In this document: one piece after another, positions 26,771-35,898 of the stretch
Position numbering within the stretch: position 1 is the first letter of the stretch
Layout of the letters: each line of letters begins with the position of its first letter
DNA from: an uncultured beta proteobacterium
GTDB lineage: Bacteria; Pseudomonadota; Gammaproteobacteria; Burkholderiales; Nitrosomonadaceae
DNA: 42,647 nucleotides
Direction: 5' to 3'
Assembly: GCA_900696615.1 (NCBI GenBank)
Contig: CAADGS010000047.1
Span: 1 to 42,647 of the forward strand
Program-made: the position numbers and the translations under genes
The notes under the pieces: generated by a model
What the model was told of the DNA's origin: nothing
Database searches by the model: none
What the model saw: the letters and a program-made list of their open reading frames with translations, nothing else

Positions 26771-29700
26771 TTATTGAAATTTACTGCAAAACTTGCGGGT
26801 AAAAGCTATAGCCGGTATCGGCTTGGAAATCAGATAGCCTTGCACGATGTCGCATCCTAACTCTCGCAAGACTTCTAGTTGTTCCTGAGTTTCAACACCT
26901 TCGGCGACAACCGAAAAACCTAAGGTTTTACTCATAGCGATAATTGTTTGCGCAATCGCGCGATCTTGCCCTTGCTGAGTGATGTCATCGACAAAGCTGC
27001 GATCGATTTTCAGTTCGTCGATCGGATAGGTTTTCATGCGTGCAAGCGATGAATAACCCGTTCCAAAGTCGTCGATAGAAATTTTAATGCCGAGCTCTTT
27101 CAGGCAAAGCAAGTTATGTAACGTAATCTGATCGTCGTCTGCGAGGGTGCTTTCAGTAATTTCCAGCATAATCTTTTGAGCTGGTAATTGATGAACCTTC
27201 AGCAAGCGCTCCATCATTGGCAACACATTGCCACGGCGGAATTGATCGACGGAAATATTGATCGACAGATGAGGTAGAAAATAGCCCTTTCTTAACCAGC
27301 GCGACAGCTGTGCGCAAGCATTGTCTGCGACCCATTCTCCCAGCTTCTCGATCAATCCGCATTTTTCAGCAACGGGAATGAATTGACTGGGGAACCTTGA
27401 GGCCGGTTCTTGACCGTTCCATCGAACCAAAGCTTCAACACCGATCAATTGCCCAGTAGCCAGGTCGATCTGCGGCTGATAATGCAGTGACAGCTCATTA
27501 TTTTCCAGTGCCTTGCGCAGGCTATTTTCTATGCGTAACCGTTTATCGACTTGCTCCATCATCGACTTGGTAAAGAATTGATAGGCATTTTTACCCTTTG
27601 CCTTAGCTTCATACATCGCTGTATCGGCATGCTTCATCAATATTTCGGCATCCTTGCTGTCTTCCGGGAAAACCGCGATACCGACGCTGGCGCCAACATG
27701 CACCGCTTGCTCGCCAAGAAAGATAGCCCGGCCGATAGCGGCACACAAACGTCTGGCAGTGCACTCGACTTCACTGATTGTGGTGTTTTCGATCAATAGC
27801 GCGAATTCATCTCCACCGAAGCGCGCCACCGTATCAGCGGCACGCACCAAACTCCGCATCAGTTTGGCGACCTCTTTCAATAGCTGATCGCCGGCGGCAT
27901 GACCTAATGAGTCATTAACGATCTTAAAGTCGTCCAAGTCAATGAATAGTACTGCGAAAAGATAATTACCGCGATTACCTCTGGCGATTGCTTGTTTGAC
28001 ACGATCCAAAAATAACAAACGATTCGGCAATTCGGTTAATGAATCATGTGTCGCTAAAAATTCAACGCGTTGCTGGGATTCTTTGACAATCGTAATGTCG
28101 CTGAAAATGGCGACATAATTACTGGTTTTGCCTGAGTGATCCTGAATTGCGTTGACGGTTAACCATTCTGGGTAGATATCGCCGCTTTTACGCCTATTGA
28201 AGATTTCTCCTTGCCACCACCCTTGCGTTTCGACACTGTTCCAAATTGCATCCAGAAAATCACTATCTTGCAAACCGGAAGTCAAAAAAGATGGGAGGTT
28301 GCCTATGGCTTCTTCGGGCGAGTAACCGGTGATCTTCGAAAATGCCTCATTAACCGTCAATACCTGTTTTTGTGGATTGGTTACGATGATTCCTTCCGAA
28401 GACCGGTCGAAAACTCTCGCTGCGAGCCGTAACTGACTCTCAGCTCTGATCCTGGTGGTAATATCGGTCGATTGCGTACATATTCCGTAAGGCAGATTGT
28501 CCAACCCGATCAATGGAAAACGGATGGATAAAAAATACAAATCCTTACTGTCGGAATGGATATGATCCTCGGTCTCGATCGCTTGCAACTTCCGGATAAC
28601 TTCGAGTTCTTTTACCCGGAAATCGTCGGCGACGGCTTGCGATAAAAATTCACTATCAGTTTTTCCTAAAATATCTTTTGCCTGAATTTTGAAAATCTCT
28701 TCAAATTGCCGATTGACGAATTCATACCGGCCGGCGATATCTTTCAGAATAATGACCGACGTCGAATGATTCATAATCGATAACAGTTTTTCCCTGCTTT
28801 TACTGATTTCTTCCTCGATTGCGCGGCGTTCGGTATCGTCCACTAGCGTTACGATAGCGCCATGTATATTCGGAGTAGTTGTTTCATACGGCGCGGCGTG
28901 CAGTAAGTAATGGCGCTCCAGCGATGGGACGGCTGATTCGATAACTTTATTGTTACGCAGCGCTTCTTGAATTTGTTCGGTAAAGCTTTTCATTCCTGTC
29001 GGCAGCCGTAAGCTCTCAAAATGCTGTCCGATCATCGATTGGTTAAGCGAGAAAAGCCCGGCAGCGGGTGAATTGAAACGAAGAATCTTTAGCTGATCGT
29101 TGACGACAATAATTGGAAATCCGACGCTATTTTGTACCTTTTCGAGATCATTGAGCGTTTCCGCCAATTCGTTGGTACGGATTTGCAATTCCTCATTGAC
29201 AGTCGTCAGCTCTTCGTTAGTGGATTGTAATTCCTCATTGGTTGCTTCCATTTCTTCATTGGAAGATTGCAGTTCTTCGTTGGCCGATTGAACTTCTTCA
29301 TTGAGTGCCTGCAATTCTTCGTTGGAAGTTTCCAGCTCTTCGATCACGGTTTGCAGTCTTTCCCGCGTCGTGATCAATTCGTCTTCAAGCTCACGGATAT
29401 TCAACTTTGCATCGGTATTTATTTCCAAGCCGGTACTTTGAGTGAGCCGTTCCAGAGTAGTTTGATTTGGAAGCTCCTCAAAGCAGACCAGGAAATAGGC
29501 ATTGACCCTGTTTTTTTCCGTCGGATGTACTGCCAGGCGTACAGATTTAACAGATTCCCCACAAGGAATATCTCGTGCTCTGCCGGTTGCCGAGTCGAGC
29601 GACTGCTCAACTTTATGCTGCAGAAGCTGCAAGTCGGGACGCAACTCTCGGCGTATCAGGTGCATCAAATTTGTGCTCGGTTTACCCGCAGGGATTACCA

Positions 29701-31345
29701 AATAGTCGCTGACATCACCATAGATATGTTGTATGTCCAAATTGCCATTGACCAATATGGACGCTGGAATATACATGCGGATAGCCGCTTCCAGTAATTT
29801 GTGTTCGGTATTCTTTTTATTGGATGGGGAGTTTTTCTCGGAATTGGAATGCGGCAAATAAATTGAAGCCATCGGAATTTTGCCCGCGCTTGTACGGCGG
29901 CGATATATGCGGTGGCTTTTATCCACGACATCGAACAAATTGTCCTGCTGATAAACACTCTCGGACTTTCCAAGAAACAAGTAGCCGCCTTCGGCCAGGC
30001 CGAAATGAAACGTTGCCAGTATCTTTGCCTGCAATTCCGGCTGCAGGTAAATCAAGACATTGCGACAACTGACGAGGTCCAATCGCAAGAACGGCGGATC
30101 CAGCACCAAATCTTGACGGGCAAATACCATCATATCCCTGATTGCGCGACAGATTTCATAACGATCATTAACAATTGAGAAGTACCGGGAAATTAACTCA
30201 TGGTCGATTTCTGCGAGAGAACCTTCGATATAAGATCCCTTTCGCGCAATATTCATCGCATTGTTGTCGATATCGGTGGCAAATATTTGAATTTTGAAGC
30301 GAGCAATCTGACTGCCGAGTATTTCCATCAATAATATCGCGATACTGTAGGCTTCTTCCCCGGTGGCGCAAGCAGGTACCCAGATTCTGATTTCATCGCC
30401 TGCTTGTTTATTACTGACAATCGTTTTGATTGTTTGCCTAAGTTGAGAAAATGCTTCTTGGTCGCGGAAAAAAGCGGTGACTGAAATCAGAATATCTCTG
30501 CTTAAACGTTCCAATTCTTCAGGAACTTCTTCAGTAAACTTTAAATAATCTTCAAATTGGATGAAGTGATTCGCCGCCATGCGGCGTTCGATTCGTCTCC
30601 ACAAAGTGCCTTCCTTATAACCGCCAAAATCAATGCGGGTTTTTTGTTTAACGTTGATCAGCAGTTTTTTCAGTTGCGTGGCGATGGATTGCGGCTGAAC
30701 AAGCTCGGTATGTTGAGAAATGGTGGCGCGGTTGCGAACGATATTGGCAATTTCCGCAGCGATTTTTTCGGGCGCGAAAACCCAATCCACGCACCCGGAA
30801 TCGATTGCGGATTGCGGCATGCCGGTGTATTTTGCGGTACCCGGTTCCTGGGCAAATGTAAATCCGCCATTCGCCTTGATTTCGCGCAAACCTGCTGTGC
30901 CATCGGTACCGGTGCCTGAAAGAATGACTCCGATCGCATCTTCGGTTTTTTCGCTGGCGAGCGAAGCGAGAAAAACATTTACCGAGGGTTTGGGCAGCGT
31001 TTCACGCTTGGTTTCCAACAATATGAACCGGCCGTTTTGATAAATAGTATTCCGGCTAGCCGGCGCAATATAAACCACATCGGCTTCGGGCGTCATTTGA
31101 TCCTGAATCTCGCAAACCGCCATAGCGGTTTCTCTACCGAGTAACTGAACCAGCATGCTTTTATGGGTAGGTGATAAGTGCTGAATTACAACGTAGGAAA
31201 TACCCAAGTTGCTTGGCAGCGCGGCAATCAATGCCGACAGTGCTTCCAAACCGCCTGCCGATGAACCGATGCCAACTATGTAAGGGCGTGATCGCGTAGG
31301 AACCGAGGGCGATAGTGTGTAGCTCGCAGATACAAAATCTTCCAT
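26771..31345 (-). CDS. CheB-CheR-PAS-GGDEF-EAL fusion signalling protein
   Basis: The 1524-aa cytoplasmic protein reads: CheB methylesterase (20-205; Ser29, His56 and Asp148 triad), CheR methyltransferase (225-485; WVPACATGEEAYS and FATDID for SAM), a PAS-like linker (515-625), a long coiled coil of NEELQ heptads (645-740), three more PAS domains (740-835, 850-965 and 970-1090), GGDEF (1177-1181, with an RxxD inhibitory site at 1168-1171) and EAL (Glu1304, Asp1425-Asp1426, Lys1446, Glu1482, Gln1502). All four enzyme cores look intact. CheB lacks its usual receiver. Most CheB-CheR hybrids end in a histidine kinase; here a cyclic-di-GMP module takes that place. It may set cyclic-di-GMP from sensory input, with CheB and CheR adjusting receptor methylation or sensing methylation state. 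A PAS/zinc-ribbon gene lies 110 bp upstream on the same strand. Confidence 0.95.
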   Translation of the reverse strand: MEDFVSASYTLSPSVPTRSRPYIVGIGSSAGGLEALSALIAALPSNLGISYVVIQHLSPTHKSMLVQLLGRETAMAVCEIQDQMTPEADVVYIAPASRNTIYQNGRFILLETKRETLPKPSVNVFLASLASEKTEDAIGVILSGTGTDGTAGLREIKANGGFTFAQEPGTAKYTGMPQSAIDSGCVDWVFAPEKIAAEIANIVRNRATISQHTELVQPQSIATQLKKLLINVKQKTRIDFGGYKEGTLWRRIERRMAANHFIQFEDYLKFTEEVPEELERLSRDILISVTAFFRDQEAFSQLRQTIKTIVSNKQAGDEIRIWVPACATGEEAYSIAILLMEILGSQIARFKIQIFATDIDNNAMNIARKGSYIEGSLAEIDHELISRYFSIVNDRYEICRAIRDMMVFARQDLVLDPPFLRLDLVSCRNVLIYLQPELQAKILATFHFGLAEGGYLFLGKSESVYQQDNLFDVVDKSHRIYRRRTSAGKIPMASIYLPHSNSEKNSPSNKKNTEHKLLEAAIRMYIPASILVNGNLDIQHIYGDVSDYLVIPAGKPSTNLMHLIRRELRPDLQLLQHKVEQSLDSATGRARDIPCGESVKSVRLAVHPTEKNRVNAYFLVCFEELPNQTTLERLTQSTGLEINTDAKLNIRELEDELITTRERLQTVIEELETSNEELQALNEEVQSANEELQSSNEEMEATNEELQSTNEELTTVNEELQIRTNELAETLNDLEKVQNSVGFPIIVVNDQLKILRFNSPAAGLFSLNQSMIGQHFESLRLPTGMKSFTEQIQEALRNNKVIESAVPSLERHYLLHAAPYETTTPNIHGAIVTLVDDTERRAIEEEISKSREKLLSIMNHSTSVIILKDIAGRYEFVNRQFEEIFKIQAKDILGKTDSEFLSQAVADDFRVKELEVIRKLQAIETEDHIHSDSKDLYFLSIRFPLIGLDNLPYGICTQSTDITTRIRAESQLRLAARVFDRSSEGIIVTNPQKQVLTVNEAFSKITGYSPEEAIGNLPSFLTSGLQDSDFLDAIWNSVETQGWWQGEIFNRRKSGDIYPEWLTVNAIQDHSGKTSNYVAIFSDITIVKESQQRVEFLATHDSLTELPNRLLFLDRVKQAIARGNRGNYLFAVLFIDLDDFKIVNDSLGHAAGDQLLKEVAKLMRSLVRAADTVARFGGDEFALLIENTTISEVECTARRLCAAIGRAIFLGEQAVHVGASVGIAVFPEDSKDAEILMKHADTAMYEAKAKGKNAYQFFTKSMMEQVDKRLRIENSLRKALENNELSLHYQPQIDLATGQLIGVEALVRWNGQEPASRFPSQFIPVAEKCGLIEKLGEWVADNACAQLSRWLRKGYFLPHLSINISVDQFRRGNVLPMMERLLKVHQLPAQKIMLEITESTLADDDQITLHNLLCLKELGIKISIDDFGTGYSSLARMKTYPIDELKIDRSFVDDITQQGQDRAIAQTIIAMSKTLGFSVVAEGVETQEQLEVLRELGCDIVQGYLISKPIPAIAFTRKFCSKFQ

Positions 31346-31455
31346 AGAGATAGAACGTTGCAGGTTGAATAAAATACAGATTAGGATAACCTGTAATTCG
31401 AATGTAAGAAAAATCTGAGCGCCGAAAATATTGCCGATGATATCAGAATGTTCAA

Positions 31456-32094
31456 TTAAGCGATTATTTTTGTCGAGGGATTGTATCGCGGAAATTTAAG
31501 ACAGTCAGGGCAGACGCCATAAATTACTTTTATGGGGGTCAAAATCGTTTCATGGTCAGCGAACAAATCGGCTTCTTGCCATATGCGCGTAAGATCGCCA
31601 ATGCGATGCAAACGGTTACATAAACTGCAACGGACATATTGAATTGTTGAAATATCACCGTCTGCTAAAACCATATGTTTTGATTGTGCAAGATCTACAA
31701 CCGTTTTGAAAGCAACCGGTTTTTTCATTGGTTCCGTTCGCAGTAGCTCATGGGATACGCGAATCCAACCATTTTCTTCAGGTGTTATGATCATTTGCAT
31801 AAAACGTTTTGTATCGGGGGTGTCGCAACGATAAGGCCGGAATGATGTGTGTGGAATCACTCGCACGGATTCGATCATTGTGGCAACATACATTCGTGTG
31901 ACATCGTCGCAGATGAAATTGGATAACGGTTTGCCGATAATTACACCGGCTGAAGCCCGTTCGCTCCAACTCTCGCTATTCATCGCCTTGTCCCAGTGAT
32001 CATCGACTTTACGGATAATGTTACTGCTATCAACCCAATAACTGAGTTGAAGGTTCGCGTGCTTGGTACTATTGGTGATCAATGTTTTTTCCAA
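31456..32094 (-). CDS. PAS-like protein with C-terminal zinc ribbon
   Basis: The 212-aa product has a PAS-like fold (about 15-122: LSYWVDSSNIIRKVDDHWDKAM, then GKPLSNFICDDVTRMYVATMIESV and RFMQMIITPEENGWIRVSHELL) and a tail with two Cys pairs, Cys156-x2-Cys159 and Cys195-x2-Cys198, that should hold one zinc. No enzymatic domain is present, so it is probably a sensor or adaptor. No ATG fits: the frame opens with TTG at 32094, after an in-frame stop, and a second TTG at 32082 is better spaced from GGAA. It lies upstream of the CheB-CheR fusion on the same strand, and a joint signalling role is inferred from that. Confidence 0.75.
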   Translation of the reverse strand: MEKTLITNSTKHANLQLSYWVDSSNIIRKVDDHWDKAMNSESWSERASAGVIIGKPLSNFICDDVTRMYVATMIESVRVIPHTSFRPYRCDTPDTKRFMQMIITPEENGWIRVSHELLRTEPMKKPVAFKTVVDLAQSKHMVLADGDISTIQYVRCSLCNRLHRIGDLTRIWQEADLFADHETILTPIKVIYGVCPDCLKFPRYNPSTKIIA

Positions 32095-32487
32095 TTCTGA
32101 TCGAAAACTGATTCAACGAATGAGTATTTTGATTTTGCAATATAACCGCTGGTTTTAAAAAAGGAAATCCCCACCAGCGCGGCATATCCCGAGGATGCAA
32201 TGGTTTTTACAGATTTACGTCCAACATCCGGACAAGCTGATGTCTGCTCCCATTGGGAATTCATACGAATTGACGCAATTCATAGGAATTCTTAAGCAAT
32301 GACGTGACTGGACATCCGGCTGATTATTGTTATTACCTTATAATGAAACGGATAGAGCAATCCACAAAATAGAGCGATATGGATGGGGACCAGGCTCGGC
32401 AATAAAAAAAGCTTACGCAAACTATCTTCTTTATGACATTATTTTGTTTTATTGCTCGATGCTTCCAATTCCAGAAGAATTATCGTC
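32095..32487. other. Divergent intergenic region before mtfA
   Basis: This stretch of nearly 400 bp separates the PAS/zinc-ribbon gene (minus) from mtfA (plus). It holds the 35-bp four-half-site palindrome at 32257-32291 and a perfect TATAAT on the plus strand at 32339-32344 with a weak -35. A 61-codon minus-strand frame (32079-32264) looks like chance. Confidence 0.5.
32257..32291. promoter_or_regulatory. Operator-like palindrome with four GAATT half-sites
   Basis: Four half-sites lie at near-helical spacing: GAATTC (32257), GAATTG (32267), CAATTC (32276) and GAATTC (32286). The full 35 bp is an imperfect palindrome, and it can also be read as two tandem AATTC-N4-GAATT units 19 bp apart. 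This looks like a site for two regulator dimers. Neither the regulator nor which of the two divergent genes it controls can be told. Confidence 0.5.
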
Positions 32488-33249
32488 ATGTCCTGGCACT
32501 TAATCAATTGGCACCGCAATCAGTCCCTCCAACAGGAAGGCGTCTCTGACGCAATCTGGCAAAAGCTGATCAATCTGCGTTGCTTGAAGGGACTGACAGT
32601 GGAAGAATTCTCGCGTTTGCGTGAACTGTCGGCGACATTTTTGCAAGATAAGAAAATCTTTGGCGCGCACGATTTGCAAATCAGCGACGAAATGCGCATC
32701 TCAATCGCGTTGCAGGCTTGCATTCTGATTCTTAATCTCGATCTGGATTACTACCGCAACTGGGTGGAGATTATCGTTTATCCCGGTGAATTTATTTTGG
32801 ATTACGATTATGCGGATGAATACGGCGTTGTGCATCATGTGCGCCGCGTCGCCTCCGGCGAGGCTTGGTTTTCCGGGCCTGTGATTCTTTCCTGGCACGA
32901 TGCGGATACAGTCAACCGCCCCGGTTATAATGTCGTGATTCACGAATTTGCGCATAAGATCGACATGCTTCATGAAGGCCCCAACGGTTGTCCGGAGTTG
33001 CATGCCAACATGAGCGCCTATACTTGGCATGAAGTATTCAGCCAAGCCTATGAAAAATTTTGCCGTCAGGTCGCAAAACGGCAAGAAACCATCCTTGATC
33101 CGTACGCGGCAGAGAGCCCGGCCGAGTTTTTCGCGGTACTCAGCGAAATGTTTTTTGAACTGCCACTGATTGTGCACCAGCATTTCCCGTCTGTTTACGA
33201 GCAATTGGCCCTGTTTTACCGTCAAGATCCGGCGCAGCGGTGGCGCTAA
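32488..33249 (+). CDS. mtfA: Zinc peptidase of the MtfA family
   Basis: MtfA of E. coli is a zinc aminopeptidase that also binds the glucose repressor Mlc. The 253-aa product keeps the gluzincin-like motif HEFAHKIDM (HExxH form with Phe), the block VEIIVYPGEFILDYDYADEYGVVHHVRRVASGEAW, the third ligand region DPYAAESPAEFFAVLSEMFFE, and the C-terminal FYRQDPAQRW. The open frame begins at a TTG (32452), but the ATG at 32488 with AGAAG upstream is preferred. No Mlc or ptsG gene is nearby, so the E. coli partner relation need not apply. It precedes the hydroxylase-GH3-epimerase trio on the same strand by 142 bp. Confidence 0.92.
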   Translation: MSWHLINWHRNQSLQQEGVSDAIWQKLINLRCLKGLTVEEFSRLRELSATFLQDKKIFGAHDLQISDEMRISIALQACILILNLDLDYYRNWVEIIVYPGEFILDYDYADEYGVVHHVRRVASGEAWFSGPVILSWHDADTVNRPGYNVVIHEFAHKIDMLHEGPNGCPELHANMSAYTWHEVFSQAYEKFCRQVAKRQETILDPYAAESPAEFFAVLSEMFFELPLIVHQHFPSVYEQLALFYRQDPAQRWR

Positions 33250-33391
33250 TTCCTTCATTCCAAGCTGTTCTTCAGAGCCAAGCTTCTGCAAGTCTTGATA
33301 ATTAGACTGTAATCGCACCGTTAATCGCGGTCTCGATTTGGGAGATTGCATGCTATTAATACCGGGTTGATTTCTAAAGCGAACGTAACCG

Positions 33392-34270
33392 GTGAGCACT
33401 CAAAATCCTCTCGTGGCATGGCTGGCTTATCCTACAGTAATGATTCTGGCTATTGGCCTGCATTTGCAATTGCTCAATCTGGCATGGGCCATACACTGGG
33501 CGGCTTATGTCCCCGTCATGCTGGGCGCACTGGCAGTTATCCTGCTCGAACGCAAATTCCCGCATCAAACGCAATGGCAGCCGGATCGTTATGAGTTGGG
33601 TAACGATTTGGTATTTATGCTGCTGGTGCAAGTATTATTACCCAGATTCTTATCATTGTTTATTGCCGTCACATTGCTGGCGGCGTTGCAGCAATACGAA
33701 TGGGTGCTTGAAGGGTTTTGGCCGCATCAATGGCCGATTGCCGCGCAAGCTGTATTGATGCTGCTGGCAGCCGATTTGTCCCGATACTGGCTGCATCGCG
33801 CGGCACATGAGTGGCCGCCATTATGGCGGCTGCATGCGGTACACCATTCCCCAAAAAAACTCTATTGGTTGAACGTCGGCAGATTCCATCCACTGGATAA
33901 ATCGTTGCAATATTTATTGGATGCCTTGCCGTTCATCGTGCTCGGCGTATCCGAAGAAGTGCTGGCACTGTATTTTGTGTTTTATGCCATCAACGGTTTT
34001 TATCAGCACTGCAACATCGAATTGCGCTTTGGCGTACTCAATTACCTCATCAGCGGCCCGGAACTACATCGTTGGCACCATTCCAGAATCATTGCGGAAT
34101 CCAATAACAATTATGGCAACAACCTGATTATCTGGGATATCGTTTTTGGCACGCGTTTTCTGCCCGATGACAGGCAAGTTGAAGCGCTCGGTCTGATTAA
34201 CCGCAACTATCCGACCAGTTTTTGGACACAGATGAAAACACCGTTCATCAAGGGTCTTGATAAGGGCTAG
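33392..34270 (+). CDS. Sterol desaturase / fatty acid hydroxylase family protein
   Basis: This 292-aa di-iron membrane enzyme has four to five hydrophobic helices (for example 12-55, 72-98, 117-130 and 180-200). Its His boxes are HRAAH (135-139), HAVHH (148-152), a lone His206 and HRWHH (226-230), all needed to hold two irons. Such enzymes hydroxylate or desaturate lipid chains using O2. It starts with a GTG, without a strong ribosome site. The stop is 2 bp before the GH3-like gene, so it heads a tight three-gene unit. The substrate is unknown: hopanoid, fatty acid or an acyl-amino-acid lipid are all possible. Confidence 0.9.
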   Translation: MSTQNPLVAWLAYPTVMILAIGLHLQLLNLAWAIHWAAYVPVMLGALAVILLERKFPHQTQWQPDRYELGNDLVFMLLVQVLLPRFLSLFIAVTLLAALQQYEWVLEGFWPHQWPIAAQAVLMLLAADLSRYWLHRAAHEWPPLWRLHAVHHSPKKLYWLNVGRFHPLDKSLQYLLDALPFIVLGVSEEVLALYFVFYAINGFYQHCNIELRFGVLNYLISGPELHRWHHSRIIAESNNNYGNNLIIWDIVFGTRFLPDDRQVEALGLINRNYPTSFWTQMKTPFIKGLDKG

Positions 34271-34272
34271 CG

Positions 34273-35898
34273 ATGCCAAACCGTTTTTTTTCTCACATCA
34301 TGCTGCACGTCAGAATGTTCTGGATCAAGCTGGCGATTTGGCAACCGCTAATGCGCCAGACCTTTTCCCCGCAACGTACCCAGGAAAAACTGTTGCTGCG
34401 CATTCTGGACAAAAACAAACACACGGAATTTGGCCAACTGCACGGCTTCGATGCAATCAAAGACTACCTGGAATTTCAACGAGCCGTACCGGTTCACACG
34501 TATGAAGATCTACGCGGCGCTATCGAGCGCCAGGAAACAAGCCAAAAACCGTGCTTGAATGCCGAACAACCGGTCCTGTACGCACAAACCAGCGGCACCA
34601 CGGGTAATCCCAAATTTATTCCGATCCTGCCGCAAACCATCGCGCAATACCGCCGCAGCCAATTCTGCGTGGCTTATGCCATCCATGCGGCAATTCCTCA
34701 AGCTTATGCCGGCAAGGTGCTGGCTATTGTCAGCCCAGCGGTTGAAGGGCATATGGCCTCGGGAACGCCGTATGGCAGCATGTCCGGTTTGATCCAGCAA
34801 AGCATGCCGGATTTTGTAGCAACCAATTATGTGCTACCGACCTCCCTGTTTGACATCAGCGACTATGAACTCAAGTATCGTCTCATCACGGTTTTTGCCT
34901 TAGCGGAAAAGCATATCACGCTAATCGCCACCGCCAATCCGTCAACTTTGCTGAAAATTTCAGCCATCATCAACAGCCGGTTGGAAACGTTGATTACCGA
35001 GATTGCGGCAGGCAATGCCTATGGATTGCGCGCCAATCCGCAACGTGCCGCCGAATTGGAAAGCCTGGTCAGAGAAAAACCATTCCTCACATTTGCCAAT
35101 ATTTGGCCAAACCTACATGCCGTTTCAACCTGGACAAGCGGAAATTGTTCACTACTTTTACCGGCACTTCGCAAACAGCTCAAAAAAACCACACGAATCG
35201 TTGAAATGGGTTATCTGAGTAGCGAATTCCGCGGCACAATCACTGTGGATGCACTTGAAAATAAAGGCATGCCGACCATCCATGAAAATTTCTTTGAATT
35301 CGTGGAGCGCAATCACTGGGAAGACCGTTCGGGAGAATTTCTAACCATTGCTTCGCTGCAATCAGGCAAGCAATATTATGTATTTGTTACCACCCAGACC
35401 GGACTTTACCGTTACTTTATCAACGATATTATCGAAGTGGACGGCTGGATCAACCGCACACCGTGTATCCGCTTCGTGCAGAAAGGCAAAGGCGTGATCA
35501 ATTTAACCGGTGAAAAACTCTATGAGAACCAGGTCATCGAAGCAATCCGGCGAATGAAACAGGAACTGAATGTAAATATTGAGTTTTTCATGATGCTGGG
35601 CAATCCCGAATCGCTGCAATACCACTTATACCTTGCTACCGATCCGGTCGCACACGTTACGGCTACATTTGAAAAGCACTTATGCGCATTGAATATCGAA
35701 TTTGCCGCCAAGCGGCAAAGCGGGCGCTTGCAAGAAACAACCGTATACTTTGTTTCTCCTATGGTTGCGGAAGCCTACAAAAAGCATTGCATCACACGAG
35801 GACAACGCGAAGGGCAGTTCAAACTGATGAAATTACAAACCGTACAAGATTGCACTTTCGATTTCTCACCCTACCGGGTTCGCGCGCATGCAGCTTGA
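34273..35898 (+). CDS. GH3-family acyl-adenylating acid-amido synthetase-like protein
   Basis: The 541-aa product fits the GH3 family, known in plants for joining amino acids to jasmonate or auxin via an acyl-AMP. ATP motifs are TSGTTGNPKFIPI (106-118), the YLSSEFRG loop (313-320), GLYRYFINDIIEV (376-388) and KGKGVINLTGEKL (403-415). Bacterial members are scattered and mostly uncharacterised. No carrier-protein domain is present, so the product is likely free, not thioester-bound. It starts 2 bp after the hydroxylase stop and its end overlaps the epimerase start by 11 bp, showing one transcript. Likely reaction: activation of a carboxylate and transfer to an amine or amino acid, which is an inference. 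Confidence 0.93.
   Translation: MPNRFFSHIMLHVRMFWIKLAIWQPLMRQTFSPQRTQEKLLLRILDKNKHTEFGQLHGFDAIKDYLEFQRAVPVHTYEDLRGAIERQETSQKPCLNAEQPVLYAQTSGTTGNPKFIPILPQTIAQYRRSQFCVAYAIHAAIPQAYAGKVLAIVSPAVEGHMASGTPYGSMSGLIQQSMPDFVATNYVLPTSLFDISDYELKYRLITVFALAEKHITLIATANPSTLLKISAIINSRLETLITEIAAGNAYGLRANPQRAAELESLVREKPFLTFANIWPNLHAVSTWTSGNCSLLLPALRKQLKKTTRIVEMGYLSSEFRGTITVDALENKGMPTIHENFFEFVERNHWEDRSGEFLTIASLQSGKQYYVFVTTQTGLYRYFINDIIEVDGWINRTPCIRFVQKGKGVINLTGEKLYENQVIEAIRRMKQELNVNIEFFMMLGNPESLQYHLYLATDPVAHVTATFEKHLCALNIEFAAKRQSGRLQETTVYFVSPMVAEAYKKHCITRGQREGQFKLMKLQTVQDCTFDFSPYRVRAHAA

Noticed and set aside
32079..32264. 61-codon minus-strand frame overlapping the start of the PAS/zinc-ribbon gene
   Set aside because: No family resemblance, no ribosome site seen, and it crosses the operator-like palindrome.
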